Positions 8,183 to 18,006 of a stretch of DNA of 64,000 nucleotides are shown here, in pieces. Made by a program: the position numbers and the translations under genes. The notes beneath the pieces are model-generated. The model made no database searches. It saw nothing but the letters and a program-made list of their open reading frames with translations, and was not told the origin of the DNA. Source of the DNA: JACNKV01 sp964388155 (GTDB lineage: Bacteria; Fidelibacterota; Marinisomatia; Marinisomatales; JACNKV01); assembly GCA_964388155.1 (NCBI GenBank), contig CAYLYH010000007.1, forward strand, positions 1 through 64,000. Direction: 5' to 3'. Every line of letters starts with the position of its first letter. The stretch's first letter is position 1.

Positions 8183-8922
8183 TTGGAACCTCCTTCAATT
8201 TTATTTTCCGCGACTGTATTTCTATGAGACCAAATCGCTTCTGCAAATATCCAATCTTTCGGCGTGGTGATTTTGATATTCATTGCAGATCCTTCTACCG
8301 TAACAATTTGGTATCCAAGGCGTTCTAATAACATCGATTCATCTGTGGCGGTTACGTTATCATTGATGGCGGAATTGAGTGCCTTTAGCAGGGGTTTTGT
8401 CCGAAAAGTTTGTGGGGTTTGTGCCAGCCAAACTGTCTCCCGTGAAATCGTTTTCAGGATTTTTTGTCCTTGGATATGCTTAATGGTGTCTTTAGCAGGG
8501 ATTGCCAGTATTGCTCCGTCATTTTTTTCACATGCCCGAATAGTTTTAATGACTTCTTCCTGAGATAAAAAGGGGCGTACCGCATCATGAACACAGATTA
8601 AATCACAGGTATCGCTTAGCGCTTGAACCCCAGCAAACACTGAATCCTGCCGGCGTTTACCGCCTGCAACAACCTGGGTGGGTTTGGTGGTGGACAATGA
8701 CCGTAGCTCTCTGGCCACTTGCCGAACAACATCCCTGGGTGTTACAACAACTATTTCGCAAACATCAGCGATGGTAAGAAAGGGCTGGAGCGAATGATAG
8801 AATAGAGGACGTTTACCTAAAACTCTAAATTGTTTTTTTTCACCAAACCTAATTCCTGCTCCGGCGGCAGGTAGAACAACGCCAACGCTCCCAGCTCTTG
8901 GCTTTCCACTTTTAACTTTCAA
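8179..8922 (-). CDS. ispD: 2-C-methyl-D-erythritol 4-phosphate cytidylyltransferase
   Basis: 247 residues. Third MEP-pathway enzyme; couples CTP to MEP. The nucleotide-binding loop VVLPAAGAGIRFGEKKQF is at residues 15-32; the VHDAVRPFLS motif, AIPAKDTIK and QTPQTF are all present. The apparent start is TTG at 8922, 14 bases after the queA stop, with no clear ribosome-binding site. The first ten residues are poorly constrained. Confidence 0.95.
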   Translation of the reverse strand: MKVKSGKPRAGSVGVVLPAAGAGIRFGEKKQFRVLGKRPLFYHSLQPFLTIADVCEIVVVTPRDVVRQVARELRSLSTTKPTQVVAGGKRRQDSVFAGVQALSDTCDLICVHDAVRPFLSQEEVIKTIRACEKNDGAILAIPAKDTIKHIQGQKILKTISRETVWLAQTPQTFRTKPLLKALNSAINDNVTATDESMLLERLGYQIVTVEGSAMNIKITTPKDWIFAEAIWSHRNTVAENKIEGGSN

Positions 8923-8936
8923 CGTAGCAATTTCGA

Positions 8937-9992
8937 CTAAATCACCAACATTGCATCGCCATAGCTTAGGAAACGATAATCATGTTTTTTGGCTTCACGA
9001 TATGCTTTCATCATAAAATCTCGAGTTGAGAAGGCAGAGACCATCATCATTAACGTGCTTTTTGGTTGATGAAAGTTCGTAATTAATCCGTCGACCATCT
9101 TAAATTGATAGGGGGGGTAAATAAATTTATCTGTCCAGCCTCGCTTAGGTGTAACCTGAAAGCCAGATACCGTCACGGTTTCGATTGCCCGAACTGCAGA
9201 CGTTCCAACAGCGACAACTTTTCTCCGTCTTTTCTTAGCTCTGTTAATAGCCATGGCTGTTGCCGGAGGAACCTCAAAATATTCAGAATCCATTTGATGG
9301 CGATTTAAATCCTCAACTTGTACTGGACGAAATGTACCGAGTCCTATGTGAAGTGTTACATATTCTATTTTTACACCCTTAGCACGAAGTTTATTTAACA
9401 ATCCTTCCGTAAAATGAAGCCCGGCAGTTGGGGCTGCGACGGCTCCTCTTTTCTCTGCATAGACCGTTTGGTACCGGGTTTTATCCTTTGCCTCGGCTTT
9501 CCGTTTTATATACGGAGGTAGCGGAGAATTTCCGACACGGTCTATGATGTCATATAATTCTTTTCCTTTATCATATTCAAACCTTACAACTCTTCCGCCG
9601 GAAATAGTGTTATCAATTACATCGCAATGAACATTTTTTGAAAAAACAAGCTTGTTCCCGATTCGCACTTTTCTTGCGGGTTTTACCATCACTTCCCAAA
9701 GGTCATTTCCCAACTCTCTAAGGAGAAATACTTCAACAATAGCGTCAGTTTTATCTTTTTCCGCAAAGAGTCTTGCCGGGTATACTTTTGTGTTATTCAG
9801 CAATAACACATCTCCTTTACGCATATAATCCGTGATGTTTAAGAATTTTCGGTGTTCTATTTTTTTGGCATCTCTGTGAATCACCATAAGTTTTGAAAGA
9901 TCTCTGCGTTGGGCCGGATATTCCGCTATATATTTATCCGGTAGCGCGTAATCAAAATCTGCAAGTTTGTACTTTTTTTTCTTAGTTATCAT
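8937..9992 (-). CDS. queA: tRNA preQ1(34) S-adenosylmethionine ribosyltransferase-isomerase
   Basis: 351 residues. Transfers the ribosyl moiety of SAM to preQ1 in tRNA, giving epoxyqueuosine. Signature segments: ADFDYALPDKYIAEYPAQRRDLSKLMVI, GDVLLLNNTKVYPARL, AAPTAGLHFTEGLL, HIGLGTFRPVQVEDL and ITNFHQPKSTLMMMVSAF. It overlaps the ruvB stop by 11 bases, so the two are coupled; a ruvB-queA pairing is common in bacteria. Confidence 0.97.
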   Translation of the reverse strand: MITKKKKYKLADFDYALPDKYIAEYPAQRRDLSKLMVIHRDAKKIEHRKFLNITDYMRKGDVLLLNNTKVYPARLFAEKDKTDAIVEVFLLRELGNDLWEVMVKPARKVRIGNKLVFSKNVHCDVIDNTISGGRVVRFEYDKGKELYDIIDRVGNSPLPPYIKRKAEAKDKTRYQTVYAEKRGAVAAPTAGLHFTEGLLNKLRAKGVKIEYVTLHIGLGTFRPVQVEDLNRHQMDSEYFEVPPATAMAINRAKKRRRKVVAVGTSAVRAIETVTVSGFQVTPKRGWTDKFIYPPYQFKMVDGLITNFHQPKSTLMMMVSAFSTRDFMMKAYREAKKHDYRFLSYGDAMLVI

Positions 9993-11013
9993 TGAATAAT
10001 CCTTGTTGAAGTTGTGTCGGAGTTTTCCCCAACAGTTTATAGGCTTTTCTTTGTGCGATTCTTCCTCGGGATGTGCGTTGAATGAACCCCTCTTTTATAA
10101 GGTAAGGTTCATACACATCCTCCACGGTAGTGGTATCTTCACTGACCGCTACGGCAAGTGAGCCCACGCCGACAGGACCTCCGTCAAAATTATCTATCAA
10201 AGCAGAAAGTATTTTGCGATCCATGCCATCCAGTCCGTGTGTGTCAATTCCCAATGTTTCCAGCGATGCAACAGCAACCTCCTCTGTAATGGTTCCATTT
10301 GCTTTTACATCTGCATAATCCCTTGCCCGGCGTAGGATACGATTGGCGATTCGAGGAGTTCCCCGGGATCGGCGTGCGATTTCCATCGCACCGTTATCGT
10401 TAACCTTTACGTCTAATATTTCCGCTGATCTGACGACAATATGAAAAATGTCCTTTGGGTCATAGTAATCCACACGCAAAACAATGCCGAACCGATCACG
10501 AAGTGGGGATGTTAAATTCCCCATCCGTGTGGTTGCCCCAATGAGTGTAAATGGCTCAATGTTGAGTTGAACACTTCGTGCGCTGGGCCCCTTATCAATC
10601 ATAATATCGATGGTGTAATCCTCCATGGCAGAGTATAAATATTCCTCAACAACACTATTTAGCCGGTGAATTTCATCGATGAAAAACACGTCCCTACCTT
10701 TTAAGTTGGTTAACATCCCTGCGAGGTCTCCGGCACGATCTACAACGGGTCCGGACGTCGGCTTAATGTTGGCCACCAATTCCTTCGCAATAATATTTGC
10801 CAGGGTTGTTTTACCAAGTCCCGGAGGTCCAAACAAAAGAACATGATCCAAAGAATCTCCCCGCTGGTTAGCAGCTTTAATATATAACTTCAGGCTGTCA
10901 ACCAACTCTTTTTGCCCGATAAAATCGTCAAAATGAGAAGGACGCAGTGATCGTTCTACAACGATGTCTTCTTCAAAAGGAGTTGGGTCTGTAATATGTA
11001 TTTCTGTTGTCAT
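9982..11013 (-). CDS. ruvB: Holliday junction branch-migration helicase RuvB
   Basis: 343 residues. Hexameric AAA+ motor that drives branch migration with RuvA. Walker A GPPGLGKTTLA at about residues 63-73, Walker B IDEIHRL, sensor region GATTRMGNLTSPLRDRFG, and the C-terminal winged-helix domain with ETLGIDTHGLDGMDR. No ruvA or ruvC lies in the window. Confidence 0.97.
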   Translation of the reverse strand: MTTEIHITDPTPFEEDIVVERSLRPSHFDDFIGQKELVDSLKLYIKAANQRGDSLDHVLLFGPPGLGKTTLANIIAKELVANIKPTSGPVVDRAGDLAGMLTNLKGRDVFFIDEIHRLNSVVEEYLYSAMEDYTIDIMIDKGPSARSVQLNIEPFTLIGATTRMGNLTSPLRDRFGIVLRVDYYDPKDIFHIVVRSAEILDVKVNDNGAMEIARRSRGTPRIANRILRRARDYADVKANGTITEEVAVASLETLGIDTHGLDGMDRKILSALIDNFDGGPVGVGSLAVAVSEDTTTVEDVYEPYLIKEGFIQRTSRGRIAQRKAYKLLGKTPTQLQQGLFNDN

Positions 11014-11119
11014 TATCTGTGTAAATACGAAAAAACGCTGTATTCATAGGGTTGAAGATAAGAATCCGGCTTAGGGGTTTCCAAATGGTTAATGTGGCCA
11101 AATAAAATCAAGAGAGACA

Positions 11120-13948
11120 TTACTCCGTTAACAGCGGACGTAAAAACTGTCCGGTATAAGACATTTTATGTTTAACAATATTTTCCGGCGTGCCTTCAAA
11201 TAATACCTTTCCGCCGTCCTCTCCGCCCTCAGGTCCCAAATCGATAATCCAATCTGCGGTTTTAATCACATCAAGGTTGTGCTCAATAACAATCACTGTA
11301 TGCCCTTTTTCCACGAGGCGCTGCAAGACGCTAAGGAGCATTCTGACGTCCTCAAAATGAAGTCCTGTCGTCGGTTCATCCAAGATGTAGAGTGTTCTGT
11401 CATGGCTTTGTCTGGACAATTCAGACGCTAATTTCACTCGTTGAGCTTCACCGCCGGATAGTGTTGTTGCTTGCTGTCCCAAACGAATATATCCGAGACC
11501 GACCTTGTTTAGTGTTGTCAGTTTTTTCCATATTGACGGTATGTTTCTGAAAAAGTCCAGCGCATCTTCCACTGACATATTTAACACATCGGTAATCGTC
11601 TTGTCTTTGTATTTCACTTCCAGCGTTTCACGGTTATACCGTCCGCCTTTACACACTTCGCAGGTTACGTACACATCCGGAAGGAAATTCATTTCAATTT
11701 TGATAATTCCGTCTCCGCGGCATGCCTCACATCGTCCGCCTTTTACATTAAATGAAAACCGCCCGGGTTTGTATCCTCGAAGTTTGGATTCCGGCAGTTG
11801 AGAGAACAGATCCCGTATATGTGTGAAAACGCCCGTATATGTTGCAGGATTCGATCGCGGAGTTCGACCAATAGGTTTTTGGTCTATTTCCACTACTTTA
11901 TCCAAATGCTCTAAACCATGAATCGTGTCATAACGGAGCGGATATTTTCTTGCTCTGTGAAGATCTCTGGCTAAAATCGGATATATGGTTTCATTCACTA
12001 ATGTACTTTTTCCACTCCCGGAGACTCCTGTAACCACTGTAAATGTTCCCAATGGAATTTTAACATCAATCCCATTTAGATTGTTGCCCGCTGCGCCTTT
12101 TAACACCAAATCTTTTTTATGCCCCGACCTCCGAAATTCCGGCTGCTGAATTTTGCGTTTCCCTGACAGATATTTTCCAGTGATGGACAAATCATGATCA
12201 AGTAATTTGGTAGGGGGACCGGAAAAAACAACCTCACCGCCATGTTCCCCTGCTCCCGGGCCTAAATCAATAATATGGTCGGCCTCCATCATGGTCTCTC
12301 GATCATGTTCAACCACTAAAATGGAGTTTCCGAGGTCTCTTAAATGTTTCAAGGTATTCAACAGACGTGTGTTATCTCTGGGGTGCAAACCGATAGAAGG
12401 TTCATCTAAAATATATAACACACCCATTAGCTGAGACCCAATCTGTGTTGCAAGACGAATCCTTTGGGCTTCTCCTCCGGACAATGTCGTCGCGGAGCGA
12501 TCCAAGGTCAAATATTCTAACCCTACATTGGCTAAAAACCCAAGTCTTTCTAAACTCTCTTTTAAAATTTGGTCCGCAATGGCTGTTTCAGTTTTTGTCA
12601 GACTTAACGACGAAAAGAAACCCAACAATTCTTTGATAGAAAGTCTGGAAATATCCCCAAGACTTTTTTCTCCGATTGTGACAGCCAGACTCTCTTTTCT
12701 CAATCGTGCCCCATGACATTCAGGGCATGGACGCATACTCATATACTGTTCTATCCACTCACGAATCCCTGAGGATTTTGTTTGTTTGTATCGTCGCATC
12801 AGATTAGGAATCGCGCCCTCCCAACCGCCGGTGTACGTTCCGGACCAACGAGTGGACGTATAAGACATGGTGAGTTTTTCTTTTCCTGTTCCATAAAGGA
12901 GGATTTCTCTGACTTTAGGATCTAATTTTATCCATGGGGACGAAAAGGCAAATCCATAATGCCTCGCCATACTTTTCAAAATACTGCCGTACCAGTTTCC
13001 GCGGGGTTGTACACCAAGGGGAGTGATTGCGCCTTGGATAAGGGACTTGGTTTTGTCCGGGACCACCAATTCCGGGTCTACTTCCATGTGAGACCCAAGC
13101 CCGTCACATTTTTTACAGGCACCGTAAGGAGAATTAAACGAGAACATCCGCGGGGACAATTCCTCCATGGATACCTCACAATGCGGACAGGCAAAGTGCT
13201 CACTAAAAAGATGGTCTGTACCCGGCAATTCGTGAACAATAATAAGTCCCGTGCCGATTTTTAAAGCTAACTCCACGGATTCTGTCAACCGCTCCCGGGA
13301 TTTTTTCTCTAAAACCAGGCGATCCACCACGACTTCTATCGTATGTTTTTTGTTTTTTGACAGGCGAATCTTATCATCGATTGAATAAATTTCACCATCC
13401 ACGCGTGTGCGCAGAAATCCTTCTTTTTTTATTTCCTCAAAAACGCCCTTGTGCTCTCCCTTTCTTCCACGAACAACAGGCGCAAGGATGTAAATACGCG
13501 CTCCCTGTCCAAACCGTTTGACGGTATCCACAATTTGCTGAACGGTCTGCTTTTGGATTGGCCTCCCGCACTCCCAACAATGCGGCCTTCCGATATGCGC
13601 ATATAGAAGCCGTAGGTAATCATGGATTTCCGTCACAGTCCCCACCGTAGATCTTGGATTTCGGGCAGAGGATTTTTGTTCAATCGAGATCGCCGGAGAC
13701 AACCCTTCAATATAATCCATATCAGGTTTTTCCATGAGTCCAAGAAATTGTCTGGCATAAGAAGAAAGAGATTCTACATATCGACGCTGGCCTTCCGCGT
13801 AAATTGTATCAAAGGCTAACGAAGACTTCCCTGAGCCGGAAAGCCCGGTAATGACGACTAATTTATCTCTGGGAATATCTATATCGATATTTTTCAGATT
13901 ATGTTGGCGGGCTCCGCGAATACGTATTTTATCTATAGCTTTTTTCAT
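11120..13948 (-). CDS. uvrA: Excinuclease ABC subunit A
   Basis: 942 residues, full length. Damage-recognition ATPase of nucleotide excision repair. Two ABC modules: Walker A GLSGSGKSSLAFDT near residue 35 and GVSGSGKSTLVNET near 645; signature sequences TLSGGEAQRIRLA and TLSGGEAQRVKLA. Zinc-binding CxxC pairs are present (CWECGRP, CPHCEVSM, CKKCDGLG, CEACRGDG, CEVCKGGR). It is the first gene of the long minus-strand run; about 100 bases separate it from ruvB. Confidence 0.98.
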   Translation of the reverse strand: MKKAIDKIRIRGARQHNLKNIDIDIPRDKLVVITGLSGSGKSSLAFDTIYAEGQRRYVESLSSYARQFLGLMEKPDMDYIEGLSPAISIEQKSSARNPRSTVGTVTEIHDYLRLLYAHIGRPHCWECGRPIQKQTVQQIVDTVKRFGQGARIYILAPVVRGRKGEHKGVFEEIKKEGFLRTRVDGEIYSIDDKIRLSKNKKHTIEVVVDRLVLEKKSRERLTESVELALKIGTGLIIVHELPGTDHLFSEHFACPHCEVSMEELSPRMFSFNSPYGACKKCDGLGSHMEVDPELVVPDKTKSLIQGAITPLGVQPRGNWYGSILKSMARHYGFAFSSPWIKLDPKVREILLYGTGKEKLTMSYTSTRWSGTYTGGWEGAIPNLMRRYKQTKSSGIREWIEQYMSMRPCPECHGARLRKESLAVTIGEKSLGDISRLSIKELLGFFSSLSLTKTETAIADQILKESLERLGFLANVGLEYLTLDRSATTLSGGEAQRIRLATQIGSQLMGVLYILDEPSIGLHPRDNTRLLNTLKHLRDLGNSILVVEHDRETMMEADHIIDLGPGAGEHGGEVVFSGPPTKLLDHDLSITGKYLSGKRKIQQPEFRRSGHKKDLVLKGAAGNNLNGIDVKIPLGTFTVVTGVSGSGKSTLVNETIYPILARDLHRARKYPLRYDTIHGLEHLDKVVEIDQKPIGRTPRSNPATYTGVFTHIRDLFSQLPESKLRGYKPGRFSFNVKGGRCEACRGDGIIKIEMNFLPDVYVTCEVCKGGRYNRETLEVKYKDKTITDVLNMSVEDALDFFRNIPSIWKKLTTLNKVGLGYIRLGQQATTLSGGEAQRVKLASELSRQSHDRTLYILDEPTTGLHFEDVRMLLSVLQRLVEKGHTVIVIEHNLDVIKTADWIIDLGPEGGEDGGKVLFEGTPENIVKHKMSYTGQFLRPLLTE

Positions 13949-14309
13949 TTCTCACTTCGAGTCGAACCATAAAATTTACCTCTTTTTTCCAACTGATTCA
14001 AAAAACGATTTACTTTTTTTGTAAAGATTTTTTAAGGAGACAAAATACTTGGACGCAGATTAGATGAATATATTTGACTGGAACTAGTTAGTCGTATATA
14101 AAAAACCGTTAAAACGGTTCAAATTATTATTTGTTCGTAACCCACGACTTTAAAGTTGTGGGTTACTGAAAGGATAATCATTAACCATTTCAATGGTTTT
14201 AATAGAATACGAATAACCCATGCAGGAGTAACATCATTCATAGTGAGAAGATGTTTTACATTTTCAACTTGAGTGTTTTATCTTTCAAAAAAATGCCGTA
14301 CTTTTTCAC
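13949..14309. other. Divergent intergenic region between uvrA and yqgE
   Basis: About 360 AT-rich bases that must hold both promoters. No gene is visible. It contains three compact palindromes, annotated separately. Confidence 0.5.
14103..14197. repeat. Cluster of three REP-like palindromes
   Basis: AACCGTT at 14103-14109 pairs with AACGGTT at 14112-14118. AACCCACGACTTT at 14138-14150 pairs with AAAGTTGTGGGTT at 14151-14163 over 13 bp with one G-T pair and no spacer. AACCATT at 14182-14188 pairs with AATGGTT at 14191-14197. Sets like this resemble extragenic palindromes linked to REP-associated transposases; no transposase is nearby. Confidence 0.55.
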
Positions 14310-14867
14310 ATGGGTTCACTTAAAAATAATCTGATCGTTGCAATGCCGCATATGCAAGATCCCTTTTTTGCAAAAGCTGTTGTGTTAATTTGTGAGCACA
14401 CAGAAGATGGCGCAATGGGGATTGTCATTAACCGTCCGTTTGAAGAACCGAATCTCAAGGGGTTGTTTTCGGAGATATACAAAGAAAATGAAAACATCCT
14501 TCAAGTTGTATCTACCATTTACTTTGGCGGTCCGGTAATGATCGAACGTGGAATCGTTCTGCATTCCTCGGATTATTCCTCTAAAGAAACCATCCCTATC
14601 TCGGACAGTTTCTCCCTCACAAGCCATAAAGAAATTCTCAAAGAAATACGTAAAAAAAGAGGTCCTTTGCATTATAAGTTGATGCTTGGACATGCCGGAT
14701 GGGACAAAGGGCAGCTGGAACGAGAAATAAAAAACGGTGACTGGCTTCTCTTAGAAACAACGCCGGATTTGGTCTTTAACACAGATGATACAATGATATG
14801 GAATCATGCAACTCATCAGTTTGATATGGGAAGCGCACATATTTCTGGGGTAGGAGGACAAGCCTAA
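14310..14867 (+). CDS. YqgE/AlgH family protein (DUF179)
   Basis: 185 residues, typical of the family. Signature: NNLIVAMPHMQDPFFAKAVVLICEH, GAMGIVINRP, YFGGPV and LGHAGWDKGQLEREIKNGDWL. The molecular role of the family is not settled; AlgH was named for an effect on alginate regulation. It stands alone downstream of the palindrome cluster and 41 bases before a barrel gene. Confidence 0.93.
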   Translation: MGSLKNNLIVAMPHMQDPFFAKAVVLICEHTEDGAMGIVINRPFEEPNLKGLFSEIYKENENILQVVSTIYFGGPVMIERGIVLHSSDYSSKETIPISDSFSLTSHKEILKEIRKKRGPLHYKLMLGHAGWDKGQLEREIKNGDWLLLETTPDLVFNTDDTMIWNHATHQFDMGSAHISGVGGQA

Positions 14868-14908
14868 AGCACCCACCCGCTTTTTCAAACGAAAACAAAG
14901 GGGCAACC

Positions 14909-16756
14909 ATGAAACATATAAAACTTTTATCCATTTTAGGATTGTTATGTTCACAAATCTACGGATGGTATCCTGATTATACAATTCTTGCCACCGATTT
15001 TCAAGCCCGGCAGGATTATTTAGCATCCGCGCAAATACAATCCGTTGAACTAAAGGGATTGGGTAAGCATTTCCAATATATTTACTCAAGTCCGCTTGAC
15101 AATGTTTTTCAAAATCCGGCCTATCTTAGTTTCGGACCAGATAATTTTGTCTATCTTGATATCGCCAGCGAGGAATTTGAACCGCAATTTGTTGATCCTT
15201 ACATTGTGCCAATGTATGGTTACAGAATAGAAACCGCCGCCAAAACAAGTGTATATTCCCCCGACCCGTATTATTGGTCTCCGTACAATACAACGAATAC
15301 CATTCAGGGCAAAGATCCCATCTTTCGGGCGGTGTATTTTGGCAAGACACCGGCCCTACCACTGCGGTTCGGAATTTCTGCGGAGTACTTTTATAACGAA
15401 GAGGAATTTTATCGCCCGTCATGGTACTGGCGAGGCTGGTATATGGAAGATGCCATGGGTGCCACTTATGATGAGAATCTCATCGACCCCTATCAAGACT
15501 ATCGTTTAGTAGAAACAGGAACCAATATCGAAACCAACTCAGGTTACCGTTTGAACGGATTTTTAGCCATCCCGGTTTTTAACTGGCTCAGCCTAGGGTT
15601 GGGGGCAACGGTTCATCTTGAACAAGCAGACGGCACATACCGCGACATGGATCACCGTGATGACAGCGATTGGGCGGATGAATATCTGCGCCATAATGAT
15701 AACTATCGGCACCGTACACAAACTTTTGACCAAAATGAATTCCGCGCCGGAATTATTTGGTCTCCGAAAAAAACCACGAAATTTGGCATCGCTGCAGGAT
15801 TTACTCCCGGGACTATCGACCGTTCATATATCGTAACCGATTCGTCCAATTATATATCAATTTATAATTTGAATCAGCCGGACTCCAGTGTGTATCACAG
15901 TCACGGCGGCTCTAATAATACCAAAGATTGGGACTACGACGGAAACGCGGTTTGGACAACATTTCACGGTGATATAATGTTGTCTGACGGTTTGCTTCTC
16001 CGGTTTTCCGCTCATACGGAAAGTGCCGAAGCGGACCTGACCGAATTTGAAGATTTCTACCAAAGCGGTTATAATTACCATACGTATTGGTCAACCTATA
16101 ATGACACCAGTTACCGGCAAATATATGAGTCCGAAACGTGGGCATTGATGGATCGGATCGGAAAGGGAACCTTCGCTCGCGGTCACCAGAGGGTTTCTGT
16201 CGGTGTGGATTGGACAATCAGTCCGTCTTTGCGATTTGTGGGCGGATTAAGTTTTGAGCACCGGAATCTGAAACAAAAGGCCGAAGAACCCTTTAACGGT
16301 GAAAAATACGTGCATTATTTCAGAAATAGTCATTGGAGCGACTACACCGATAAAATCAGTACCGCGCTGGACGATAAACAATTTACATGGTGGTACGAAC
16401 GGGATCAAACGACACTTGCCGTCCCGATAGGTGTGTTTGTCGGAATAACAGACAATATCGAATTTCAGGTTGGGCTTACAAAAGTCATGGAAAAGGTGGA
16501 TGTGAATGAAAGCTATGATCTGGTTGTGTATCATGAATCATCAACCACAATTATTGACGGCGTTACCACCACCGAGGAAGACTCTGCTTATGTTGAGGGA
16601 CATAAATTTCCGGGGGAACATTATTTCGCCAATAAATTCAATTTGAATGCCGGTGTGTCCATCAAACATAAAGACCTATTCAAACTTACGGCCGTAATCA
16701 CGGAATCCATTTTAGAACCGCGCTCACTTAAGATCGGGGCGCAAGTTATTTGGTAA
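14909..16756 (+). CDS. Predicted outer-membrane beta-barrel protein
   Basis: 615 residues with an N-terminal signal peptide (about residues 1-18, cleaved near SQIYGW). The mature part is rich in Tyr, Trp, Asn and Asp and shows alternating beta-strand patterning, for example LSLGLGATVHL, FRAGIIWSP and TKFGIAAGF. It ends LKIGAQVIW, an aromatic terminus typical of barrel assembly. I do not recognise a named family or substrate. An AAGG-type ribosome-binding site (CAAAGGGG) precedes the ATG. Confidence 0.7.
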   Translation: MKHIKLLSILGLLCSQIYGWYPDYTILATDFQARQDYLASAQIQSVELKGLGKHFQYIYSSPLDNVFQNPAYLSFGPDNFVYLDIASEEFEPQFVDPYIVPMYGYRIETAAKTSVYSPDPYYWSPYNTTNTIQGKDPIFRAVYFGKTPALPLRFGISAEYFYNEEEFYRPSWYWRGWYMEDAMGATYDENLIDPYQDYRLVETGTNIETNSGYRLNGFLAIPVFNWLSLGLGATVHLEQADGTYRDMDHRDDSDWADEYLRHNDNYRHRTQTFDQNEFRAGIIWSPKKTTKFGIAAGFTPGTIDRSYIVTDSSNYISIYNLNQPDSSVYHSHGGSNNTKDWDYDGNAVWTTFHGDIMLSDGLLLRFSAHTESAEADLTEFEDFYQSGYNYHTYWSTYNDTSYRQIYESETWALMDRIGKGTFARGHQRVSVGVDWTISPSLRFVGGLSFEHRNLKQKAEEPFNGEKYVHYFRNSHWSDYTDKISTALDDKQFTWWYERDQTTLAVPIGVFVGITDNIEFQVGLTKVMEKVDVNESYDLVVYHESSTTIIDGVTTTEEDSAYVEGHKFPGEHYFANKFNLNAGVSIKHKDLFKLTAVITESILEPRSLKIGAQVIW

Positions 16757-16774
16757 GTGAGAATTTGAGTTGCC

Positions 16775-17296
16775 ATGAAGATTTTTCATTACCAAAATAA
16801 AATGAATTTACGAATTGCCGCATTACGTGATCTTGACTCTATTGTTGGTATTTATAACCAGGCTATTCAAGCCGGTAATAAAACCGCCGATACTAAAATT
16901 ATTTCTCCTGATGAACGAGTAGAATGGTTCAAAAGCCATACAAAAGAAAAATATCCGTTGTTTGTCGCTACTCTAAAGGATCAAATAGTGGGCTACTTAA
17001 CAATTAGTGCGTATCGATCCGGGAGAACAGCTTTAGAAAAAACAGCTGAGGTCAGTTATTATGTTCATTTTGAACATCATAATAATGGAGTTGGTTCAAT
17101 TTTATTGAATCATGCAATCAGCATTTGCCCATCTCTGGGAATTAAAACGTTAATTGCAATTCTTTTGGAGTGTAATACAAATAGTATTAAGCTGTTAGAA
17201 AAACATGGCTTTATACAATGGGGAAGCATGCTCAAAATTGCAGAAATAAACGGAAAACTTTTTGATCATTTATATTATGGCCGCCATTTAACATAA
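16775..17296 (+). CDS. GNAT family N-acetyltransferase
   Basis: 173 residues. GCN5-related fold of the phosphinothricin-acetyltransferase type: LRIAALRDLDSIVGIYNQAI at the N-terminus, AEVSYYVHFEHHNNGVGSILLNHAI as the acetyl-CoA loop (with the normal RGxG/A replaced by NNGVG), and NSIKLLEKHGFIQWG near the end. The acceptor is unknown; relatives acetylate amino groups of small molecules. A second possible start is the ATG at 16802. It is followed by a decayed stretch. Confidence 0.85.
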   Translation: MKIFHYQNKMNLRIAALRDLDSIVGIYNQAIQAGNKTADTKIISPDERVEWFKSHTKEKYPLFVATLKDQIVGYLTISAYRSGRTALEKTAEVSYYVHFEHHNNGVGSILLNHAISICPSLGIKTLIAILLECNTNSIKLLEKHGFIQWGSMLKIAEINGKLFDHLYYGRHLT

Positions 17297-17742
17297 CAAT
17301 CAATGAAATAAGAAAGTCTGCCATTACTCACAGAAAGAATATTTGCGTTCTGATTCGGGTATTGCGTAAACTTTCTTAGGCTGTTTGATTTAATTAAAAA
17401 TACACAAGAAACCGAATATGATTGAATATTTTCAAATATGATTATTCTGCAAAAGTGGCGGGATATACAGTACCTGGTAAGCGGTATATACATTGATGAA
17501 GCTGGCCCAAAGTAATTATAATAAAAGAATCTCCATAGATTTATTAAATCTTCTAATGGATACACTTCCCATGCAATTATCATTATTGAATAACGAGTCA
17601 AATAGTGAAATAAATATCCCTGTGTTTTTCCAAGTACTCAATAAAGGTCGTTTGATCACTGAGCTCACCGGAATAAGAAAAATCTTTATGACCGGTATTA
17701 ACTATCGTAAACATTTTCCTAGGAATGGAAAAAACATATTTC

Positions 17743-17979
17743 TAACCCGTTGTGCATATTAGAAAAAGAGCAATTAAAACAATGTTTATTTCACCCATTC
17801 ACCGTGAAAATTATGCATAATGTATTCAGAATGTTAAGTATGGAGTGGATTGACCGTGTCAATCCAGTGCAGACATAGTCGGCACCTGTCCGATCCACAG
17901 GCGGGCAGTCCAAAACTATAAATATTGAGACATACTCAGGTCAATTTGTATAAAATCAATTAATATGCACAACGGGTTA
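17743..17979. repeat. 237-bp segment bounded by 19-bp perfect inverted repeats
   Basis: TAACCCGTTGTGCATATTA at 17743-17761 is repeated exactly in inverted orientation at 17961-17979. The 199 bases between hold no gene. The layout fits a small non-autonomous element or an inverted duplication; no target-site duplication was recognised. Confidence 0.6.
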
Positions 17980-18006
17980 TTTCTATGATTTGGTAGTCGA
18001 GCATAT

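Noticed and set aside
17493..17762. 89-codon plus-strand frame
   Set aside because: No motif, no ribosome-binding site, and it runs into one arm of the 19-bp inverted repeat.
17743..17979. Integron attC site
   Set aside because: The 19-bp arms do not show the RYYYAAC and GTTRRRY ends, and no integrase is present.
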